Shown here: positions 6,487 through 11,131 of the stretch, piece after piece
Numbering within the stretch: position 1 is the stretch's first letter
Layout: each line of letters starts with the position of its first letter
Assembly: GCA_016207445.1 (NCBI GenBank)
Contig: JACQPS010000170.1
Coordinates: 1 to 11,131, forward strand
Direction: 5' to 3'
DNA length: 11,131 nucleotides
Source: Gemmatimonadota bacterium
Lineage (GTDB): Bacteria; Gemmatimonadota; Gemmatimonadetes; Longimicrobiales; RSA9
Translations under genes and position numbers: made by a program
The notes under the pieces: generated by a model
What the model was told of the DNA's origin: nothing
Seen by the model: the letters and a program-made list of their open reading frames with translations, nothing else
Databases searched by the model: none

Positions 6487-7082
6487 AACGGCTCGAATCC
6501 GCGGAAGTTGTAGCGCCAGCCCAGGGCGCGGAACAGCGAGATCATGCGCGCGATCGGGAGTCCCATCACCGCGTAGAAATCGCCTTCGACCAGATCCACG
6601 AGCGCGGCGCCGAACCCCTGGATCCCGTACGCGCCCGCCTTGTCCAGCGGCTCGGCCGTGGCCACGTATTCGCGCGCGAACTCGCGGTCGAAGGGCCGGA
6701 AGCGGACTCGCACCCCCTCGACCGAGCCCTCCAGGCGCCCGTCCGGTGCCGAGACGGCGATACCGGTCTCGACGCGGTGCTCCCGCCCCTGGAGTCGCAT
6801 GAGCATATCCACCGCGTCCCGCTCGTCGCGCGGCTTGCCCAGCACCTCGCCCTCGAGCACCACGACCGTGTCGCTCCCGATGACCAGCGCATCCGGGCGC
6901 AGCGCGGACACGGCCTTCGCCTTCTCGCGCGCCAGCCGCTCCGCGTGCGCGGCGGGCGTCTCGGAGGAGCGAAATGATTCATCCACCTCGGCGGGAAAGA
7001 TCTCGTAGCGGAGCCCGAGCATGCTCAGCAGGTGCGCGCGTCGCGGCGAGCGGGAGGCCAGCACGAGCGGTGGCGTGGTCAC
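6483..7082 (-). CDS. maf: Maf family nucleoside triphosphate pyrophosphatase
   Basis: 199 aa, normal for the family. Maf proteins hydrolyse non-canonical or surplus nucleoside triphosphates (dTTP/UTP or modified bases) to monophosphates in the cytoplasm. Visible features are LASRSPRRAHLLSMLGL (8-24) with the phosphate-binding SRSPRR, EVDES (32-36), the metal-binding GSDTVV (69-74, D71), LGKP (81-84), and KAGAYGIQGFGAALV, which resembles the dTTP/UTP-type subgroup (YhdE/Maf rather than YceF). The translation start is GTG at 7082, whose GTGA overlaps the dtd stop. The preceding dtd and following DUF2007 genes are joined to it by 4-base overlaps. Confidence 0.95.
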   Translation of the reverse strand: MTTPPLVLASRSPRRAHLLSMLGLRYEIFPAEVDESFRSSETPAAHAERLAREKAKAVSALRPDALVIGSDTVVVLEGEVLGKPRDERDAVDMLMRLQGREHRVETGIAVSAPDGRLEGSVEGVRVRFRPFDREFAREYVATAEPLDKAGAYGIQGFGAALVDLVEGDFYAVMGLPIARMISLFRALGWRYNFRGFEPL

Positions 7083-7519
7083 CGTTCCAGGAGCAGGGTC
7101 ACAGGCCCATCGTTCACCAGCTCGACGTCCATCATGGCGCCGAACTCACCGGTCTCCACCGGGCCGGGCATCCGTTCGCGCAGGAGGGCCACGAAACGGT
7201 CGTAGAGCGGGATCGCGATTTCCGGCGGCGCGGCGTCGATGAAGCTGGGGCGCCGCCCCTTGCGCGCATCACCGTACAGCGTGAACTGGCTCACCACCAG
7301 CACGCCGCCCGCGACTTCCTCCAGCCCCAGGTTCATCTTGCCGCCGGCATCCGAGAACAGGCGCAGCCCCACGACCTTGTCCGCCATCCAGCGCAGCGCC
7401 TCTTCATCATCGCCATCGCGGAATCCGACCAGCAGGAGGAACCCGCGGCCGATGCGGCCGGCGACCCGCCCGTCGATGCGCACCTCGGCGCGGCTGACAC
7501 GCTGGAGTACGACGCGCAT
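7079..7519 (-). CDS. dtd: D-aminoacyl-tRNA deacylase
   Basis: 146 aa, exactly the usual size. It removes D-amino acids (and glycine mischarged on tRNA-Ala) from tRNA. Both active-site signatures are intact: VVSQFTLYGD (75-84, containing SQxT) and NDGPVT (136-141, the Gly-cisPro motif that excludes L-amino acids). The N-terminus MRVVLQRVSRAEVRIDG is typical, so the ATG at 7519 is secure even though no Shine-Dalgarno sequence precedes it. Upstream, between this gene and glmS, lies an inverted tandem repeat; I see no obvious promoter in the remaining bases. Confidence 0.97.
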   Translation of the reverse strand: MRVVLQRVSRAEVRIDGRVAGRIGRGFLLLVGFRDGDDEEALRWMADKVVGLRLFSDAGGKMNLGLEEVAGGVLVVSQFTLYGDARKGRRPSFIDAAPPEIAIPLYDRFVALLRERMPGPVETGEFGAMMDVELVNDGPVTLLLER

Positions 7520-7539
7520 CGGCGCCCGATGGCAAACAT

Positions 7540-7623
7540 CAACCGCAAAGACGCAAAGATCGCAAAGAAAAAATCAATAATCCGTTCTTTGCGACCTTTG
7601 CGCCCTCGGCGTCTTTGCGGTTG
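7540..7623. repeat. Inverted tandem-repeat hairpin between glmS and dtd (CGCAAAG unit)
   Basis: The left arm (7540-7569) holds three CGCAAAG-containing units of 8-9 bases. The right arm (7585-7623) holds the reverse complement, with an extra unit-length stretch (ccctcgg) in it. The outer 14 bases (7540-7553 and 7610-7623) pair perfectly. The loop (7570-7584) is A/T-rich, with a run of A on the plus strand. On the minus transcript the T run falls in the loop rather than after the stem, so it is not a textbook Rho-independent terminator for glmS, though the long stem could slow polymerase or protect the 3' end. The whole intergenic region is 116 bp. Confidence 0.85.
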
Positions 7624-7635
7624 CAGTTCACCGCC

Positions 7636-9471
7636 TCACTCCACCGTCACGGATTTGGCCAGGTTGCGCGGCTGGTCCACGTCGCAGCCGCGCAGCACGG
7701 CGATGTGGTAGGCGAGCAGCTGGAGCGGGACCGTGACCAGGACGGGCGCCAGCAGGTCGAGCGTCTGCGGAACCGGAATGATATGATCGACCCTGTCGCG
7801 CAATTCGCCGTTGCCATCGGTCACGACCGCGATGATGCGCCCGCCCCGCGCCTTCACCTCTTCGATGTTCGAGACGATCTTGCTGTAGACGCCGTCGTGC
7901 GGCGCGATCACGACCACGGGCATGTTCTCGTCAATGAGCGCAATGGGGCCGTGCTTCATCTCCGCGGCCGGCAGCCCCTCCGCGTGGATGTAGCTGATCT
8001 CCTTCAGCTTGAGCGCGCCCTCCAGCGCGGCCGGGAAGTTGTAGCCGCGCCCGAGATACAGGAAGTTCGAGTTCTGCTTGTAGGTGTGCGCCAGCTCGCG
8101 GATGCGATCGTTGAGCTGCAGCACCTGCTCGGCCTGCTCGGGCAGCCGCCGGAGCGCGGCCACGATCTCGCGGCCCTGCAGGATGGAGACGTGGCCGCGC
8201 AGGCGACCGAGCAGGAGCGTGAAGAGCGTGAGCGCGGCGACCTGGCTCGTGAAAGCCTTCGTGGAGGCGACGCCGACCTCCGGCCCCGCGTGCAGGTACA
8301 CGCCCCCGTGCGCCTCCCGCGCGATGGTGGAACCGACCACGTTGACGATGCCGAGCACCGTCGCGCCGCGGCGCTTCGCCTCCCGCACCGCCGCCAGCGT
8401 ATCCGCGGTCTCGCCCGATTGGCTGATCGTGATGACCAGCGTCTTCTCGTTGACGACCGGGTTGCGGTAACGGAACTCGGAGGCGTACTCGACCTCGACC
8501 GGGATGCGCGCGTGCTCCTCGAGCATGTACTCGCCGATCAAGCCGGCATGCCACGAGGTGCCGCAGGCGGTGATGATGATGCGGTCGAAGGAGAGGAGCT
8601 GCTCGGGCGTCAGGTTCAGTCCGCCCAGCCGGGCCGTGCCCTCCTCCTCGAGCAGCCGGCCGCGCATCGTGTTGCGCAGCGACTCGGGCTGCTCGAAGAT
8701 CTCCTTGAGCATGAAGTGCGGGTGTCCGCTCTTTTCGATGGCATCCAGGTCCCAGGAGACTTGCATGATCTCCTTGGTGACGGGCCCGCCGCGCAGCGCC
8801 AGGATCGTGTAGCCCTCGGGCGAGATCACGGCGAGCTCGCCATCGTCGAGGTAGACGACGCGCCGCGTGTGCGCGACGACGGCCGCCGCGTCGCTCGCCA
8901 CGAAGTACTCGCCCTCCTGCCCGATTCCGAGCAGGAGCGGGCTGCCGCGCCGAGCCGCCACGATCTTGCCCTGATCCCGGCTGCTGACGATGGCGAGGCC
9001 GTACGTCCCTTCCACCTGCTTGAGCGCGGCGCGGACCGCCTCCTCGAGCGAGCCGTCGTAGGCCTCCTCGATCAGGTGCGCAATGACCTCGGTGTCCGTC
9101 TCGGTGCGGAAGGCGTGGCCGAGCGATTCCAGCTTGAGGCGCAGCGTGGCCGAGTTCTCGATGATGCCGTTGTGCACGACCGCGAACTCGCCGGCGCAGT
9201 CGATGTGCGGGTGCGCGTTCACGGTGTTGGGCGCGCCATGCGTGGCCCAGCGCGTGTGCGCGATGCCGCACGTGCCGCCGGGCTCGCCGTCGTTGCGGAG
9301 CAGCTCCTCGAGCTCGGAGATCTTGCCGGCCGCCTTGCGGGTGTCCAGCCGCCCGTTGGCCAGGATGCTGACGCCGGCCGAGTCGTAGCCGCGATACTCG
9401 AGGCGCCGCAGGCCCTCCAGCAGCAGGGGCGTGGCCAGGCGGGGCCCGACGTATCCGACGATTCCGCACAT
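7636..9471 (-). CDS. glmS: Glutamine--fructose-6-phosphate aminotransferase (isomerizing)
   Basis: 611 aa (E. coli 609). It makes glucosamine-6-phosphate from fructose-6-phosphate and glutamine, the first step toward UDP-GlcNAc for peptidoglycan and LPS. The Ntn glutaminase domain starts MCGIVGYVG (nucleophile Cys2), with RLEYRGYDSAGV (23-34), AHTRWATHG (71-79), HNGIIEN (100-106) and TDTEV (125-129). The first SIS domain has TACGTSWHAG, SQSGETADT and ASTKAFTSQ. The second has LGRGYNFPAALEGALKLKEISYIHAE..EMKHGP. The C-terminus QPRNLAKSVTVE is the family ending, so the gene is complete. It follows glmM by 50 bp. That gap is mostly repeat, the ATG lacks a Shine-Dalgarno sequence, and there is no room for a glmS ribozyme. 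Confidence 0.98.
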   Translation of the reverse strand: MCGIVGYVGPRLATPLLLEGLRRLEYRGYDSAGVSILANGRLDTRKAAGKISELEELLRNDGEPGGTCGIAHTRWATHGAPNTVNAHPHIDCAGEFAVVHNGIIENSATLRLKLESLGHAFRTETDTEVIAHLIEEAYDGSLEEAVRAALKQVEGTYGLAIVSSRDQGKIVAARRGSPLLLGIGQEGEYFVASDAAAVVAHTRRVVYLDDGELAVISPEGYTILALRGGPVTKEIMQVSWDLDAIEKSGHPHFMLKEIFEQPESLRNTMRGRLLEEEGTARLGGLNLTPEQLLSFDRIIITACGTSWHAGLIGEYMLEEHARIPVEVEYASEFRYRNPVVNEKTLVITISQSGETADTLAAVREAKRRGATVLGIVNVVGSTIAREAHGGVYLHAGPEVGVASTKAFTSQVAALTLFTLLLGRLRGHVSILQGREIVAALRRLPEQAEQVLQLNDRIRELAHTYKQNSNFLYLGRGYNFPAALEGALKLKEISYIHAEGLPAAEMKHGPIALIDENMPVVVIAPHDGVYSKIVSNIEEVKARGGRIIAVVTDGNGELRDRVDHIIPVPQTLDLLAPVLVTVPLQLLAYHIAVLRGCDVDQPRNLAKSVTVE

Positions 9472-9481
9472 TTTAGAACCA

Positions 9482-9547
9482 GTTCAAAGTTTAAAGTTCA
9501 AAGTCCAGAGCAGCGTTGCTTTCAACTTTCAACTTTCGACTTTCGAC
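9482..9547. repeat. Inverted heptamer array covering the glmM 3' end and the glmM-glmS gap
   Basis: The left arm is three heptamers GTTCAAA/GTTTAAA/GTTCAAA (9482-9503). After a 15-base spacer, the right arm is four heptamers CTTTCAA, CTTTCAA, CTTTCGA, CTTTCGA (9519-9547). Read as a hairpin, the arms pair in six of every seven positions, with the mismatch recurring once per unit. The right arm encodes the last glmM codons (GRKSKVES) and its stop (9524-9522). The left arm lies immediately upstream of the glmS ATG. Confidence 0.88.
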
Positions 9548-10970
9548 CAGGTGCCGCAAAAGACTGGCCGCTGCCCGGCGCCTGCCGCGCGCGCGCGAGC
9601 GCGTCGCGCGCGCGTGCCACGAGCGCGTGCGCCTCGGCCGCCGTGGCCGCCTCGGCAATCATGCGCAGGATGGGCTCGGTGCCGGACGCGCGCACGTGCA
9701 GCCACTTCACCTGTTCGGGCCAGGCGAGGCGCAGCCCGTCCTGGCGGTCCACGTCGGGCGCGGGCAACTCGACGGCGAGCGCGTCGTAGGCCTCCTCGGG
9801 CGCGGCGCCCTCCCGCGGCAGCTTGTCCTTCACGATGGTGTACGCCGGCCGACTCGCAAGCAGCGCCGCCAGCGGCCGTCCCTCCTCCAGCAGGAGCTGG
9901 AGCAGCAGCACGCTCGCGACCGCCGCGTCCCGCGTGAGGTGCACGTCCGGCAGGATCACACCACCGTTCCCTTCCCCACCCACGATCGCGCCCACCGCCT
10001 GCATACGTCGGGCGACGTGGATCTCCCCCACCGGTGCGCGGTACAGCGGCACACCGGCCGCCGCGGCCGCGTCCTCCACGACGCGGCTGGTCGAGAGGTT
10101 GGTGACCACCGCACCCTTGCGGTGGCGCAGCACCAGCGCGGCGGCGAGGGCGAGCGTGTAGTCCTCGCCGAGGGCGCGGCCCCGCTCGCTCACGAGCGAG
10201 AGGCGGTCGGCGTCGGGGTCCGTGGCCAGGCCGACGTCGGCGCCGCTGTCCCGCACCAGCCGCTCGAGCTCGGCCAGGTTCTCCGGCACCGGCTCCGGCG
10301 GCCGCGGAAACCGGCCGTCCGGCTCCAGATGGATGCCGACCACCGTGCACCCCAGCTCGCGCAGCAGCCGCGGCAGCAGCACGCCGCCCGCGCCTCGCAC
10401 GCAGTCGAGCGCCACCTTGAACGCGCGGCGGCGCAGCGCCTTGACGTCCAGGAACGGAATCGCGAGCACGGCCTCGACGTGTCGCTCGATCGCATCTGGA
10501 TCGGGGACGACGTCGCCCAAGCCATCCCACCGGGCCCGTGGCACGGCGGCCGGATCCAGGAACGCGCGCATGCGCGCCGCCTGCTCCGCGTCGAGGAACA
10601 TCGCCTCGGAGGACGCGAACTTCAGCGCGTTCCACTCGACCGGATTGTGGCTCGCCGTCACCACGACCGCGCCGGCCGCGCGGTGGTAGCGCACCGCGAG
10701 CAACGCCGTCGGCGTGGGCGTGAGTCCCACGTCCAGCACCTCACACCCGACCGACTGCAGCGCCGCCGTGACGCAGCGCGCGAAGAGCGGGCCCGACGTA
10801 CGGGAGTCCCGCGCCACCACCACCTTGGGCGGGCGCGTGGGCGCGGTCGTGGTGACGTAGGCGCCGAAGGCCGACGCGAAGCGCGTGACGATCTCCGGCG
10901 TGAGGGCCTCGCCCACCCGGCCCCGCACCCCGGATACACTCACCATCAGGTCGCGGGGCAGCTCGGTCAT
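9522..10970 (-). CDS. glmM: Phosphohexomutase, probable phosphoglucosamine mutase
   Basis: 482 aa alpha-D-phosphohexomutase with all four active-site loops: TASHNP (105-110, phosphoserine S107), the metal loop DPDADR (251-256), the sugar loop GGEGNGG (331-337) and the phosphate loop RASGTEP (427-433). It begins LMVSVSGVRGRVGEALTPE. GGEGNGG and the SVSGVRG start are features of the archaeal-type/Chlorobi-like branch rather than classical bacterial GlmM (GGEQSGH). Substrate could therefore also be mannose- or glucose-phosphate, but position next to glmS argues for glucosamine-6-phosphate to glucosamine-1-phosphate. ATG at 10970 has AGGAGAA just upstream; a second Met at codon 9 is a weaker alternative. 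The final eight residues (GRKSKVES) and the stop come from the heptamer repeat, so the original C-terminus may have been replaced. Confidence 0.9.
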   Translation of the reverse strand: MTELPRDLMVSVSGVRGRVGEALTPEIVTRFASAFGAYVTTTAPTRPPKVVVARDSRTSGPLFARCVTAALQSVGCEVLDVGLTPTPTALLAVRYHRAAGAVVVTASHNPVEWNALKFASSEAMFLDAEQAARMRAFLDPAAVPRARWDGLGDVVPDPDAIERHVEAVLAIPFLDVKALRRRAFKVALDCVRGAGGVLLPRLLRELGCTVVGIHLEPDGRFPRPPEPVPENLAELERLVRDSGADVGLATDPDADRLSLVSERGRALGEDYTLALAAALVLRHRKGAVVTNLSTSRVVEDAAAAAGVPLYRAPVGEIHVARRMQAVGAIVGGEGNGGVILPDVHLTRDAAVASVLLLQLLLEEGRPLAALLASRPAYTIVKDKLPREGAAPEEAYDALAVELPAPDVDRQDGLRLAWPEQVKWLHVRASGTEPILRMIAEAATAAEAHALVARARDALARARQAPGSGQSFAAPGRKSKVES

Positions 10971-10971
10971 G

Positions 10972-10978
10972 TTCTCCT
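10972..10978 (-). promoter_or_regulatory. Shine-Dalgarno site for glmM
   Basis: AGGAGAA on the minus strand, very close to the ATG at 10970. It is one of the few strong sites in this window and supports the first of two possible Met codons. Confidence 0.65.
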
Positions 10979-11002
10979 GGAGAAGCTTGGGACAGCCGTG
11001 GC

Positions 11003-11032
11003 AAAGTGCCGCTGGTTAGAGGTGGGTGTCAA
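11003..11032 (-). promoter_or_regulatory. Possible promoter upstream of glmM
   Basis: A perfect -35 box TTGACA lies at 11032-11027 on the minus strand, 57 bp before the glmM ATG and downstream of the heptamer hairpin. The -10 region 17-18 bases away reads GCACTT/CACTTT, a poor match. The assignment rests on the -35 box and the position. Confidence 0.3.
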
Positions 11033-11045
11033 GCACGGGGGGGCT

Positions 11046-11125
11046 AGGGATCAGGGGTCAGGGGTCAGGGATCAGGCCGAAACGCGCTTCTCTGACCCCT
11101 GACCCCTGGCCCCTGACCCCTGAGG
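11046..11125. repeat. Inverted heptamer array upstream of glmM (AGGGGTC unit)
   Basis: The left arm (11046-11076) reads as AGGGATC, AGGGGTC, AGGGGTC, AGGGATC and a partial unit. After about 15 bases (ccgaaacgcgcttct) the right arm (11092-11125) is the reverse complement of about four AGGGGTC/AGGGGCC units. A stem of roughly 30 bp with few mismatches could form in RNA or single-stranded DNA. Together with the possible promoter region, this fills the 161 bp between the glmM ATG and the window edge; no gene is visible there. Confidence 0.88.
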
Positions 11126-11131
11126 CCGCAC

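Noticed and set aside
7540..7623. Rho-independent terminator after glmS
   Set aside because: The stem is long and regular but the T run is in the loop, not after the stem on the transcribed strand. Described as a repeat instead; a termination effect is not excluded.
9472..9521. glmS ribozyme/riboswitch
   Set aside because: Only 50 bp lie between the genes, and they are largely heptamer repeat; the ribozyme needs well over 100 bases of structured leader.
9482..9547. CRISPR array
   Set aside because: Units are 7 bases, directly adjacent and inverted, with no unique spacers of 25-40 bases and no cas genes nearby.
7615..9789. A 724-codon open frame on the plus strand
   Set aside because: Antisense to glmS and part of glmM. 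Its composition follows from their codon pattern, and no recognisable motif is present.
9516..11102. A 528-codon open frame on the plus strand
   Set aside because: Antisense to glmM and running into the repeat arrays at both ends; no domain seen.

Overview
The window is high-GC bacterial chromosome (hand counts of single 60-base lines give about 75% in glpK and 55-60% in the ABM gene). Every gene I can support lies on the minus strand, so transcription runs from high to low coordinates. The gene set is housekeeping: amino-sugar synthesis, tRNA proofreading, nucleotide-pool cleaning, proline oxidation, methionine salvage, glycerol phosphorylation and glycogen debranching. There is no phage, IS element, CRISPR array, tRNA or rRNA. 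The high GC, SIS/Ntn-type GlmS, Dtd, DUF2007 and 'SVSGVRG' type phosphohexomutase suggest an uncultured-type Gram-negative lineage such as Gemmatimonadota or a neighbour. That placement is inference only.

In transcription order: (A) 11131-9472 holds a hairpin-forming heptamer repeat, then a glmM-type phosphohexomutase. (B) 9471-7636 is glmS, separated from glmM by 50 bp that consist largely of a second inverted tandem repeat; together the two enzymes make glucosamine-1-phosphate for the cell envelope. (C) 7623-7540 is a third inverted tandem repeat between glmS and the next group. (D) 7519-6259 is a tightly overlapping dtd-maf-DUF2007 cluster with 4-base GTGA overlaps. (E) 6208-4654 carries proline dehydrogenase, a small possible exported protein, and an ABM-domain protein, in DNA that becomes less GC-rich toward the end. 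(F) A recognisable promoter at 4608-4580 starts a second unit: mtnA, glpK, a LOG/TIGR00725 family gene, a DUF2279 (YfiM-like) gene and a glycogen debranching enzyme that runs off the left edge. These five genes are separated by at most 9 bp or overlap, so they look like one operon.

The most unusual content is the repeats. Three gene borders (upstream of glmM, glmM/glmS, glmS/dtd) each carry an array of 7- to 9-base units followed, after a 15-16 base spacer, by an approximately reverse-complement array. The three arrays share this architecture but not the unit sequence. One supplies the last codons and stop of glmM and leaves glmS without a visible Shine-Dalgarno site. A fourth array (five copies of a hexamer) codes for a Ser-Gly tail on MtnA, and a GC-rich multi-palindromic block sits in frame inside the debranching enzyme. 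Repeats of different sequence therefore appear to have entered gene ends and one gene interior repeatedly. No defence system or new enzyme system is visible.
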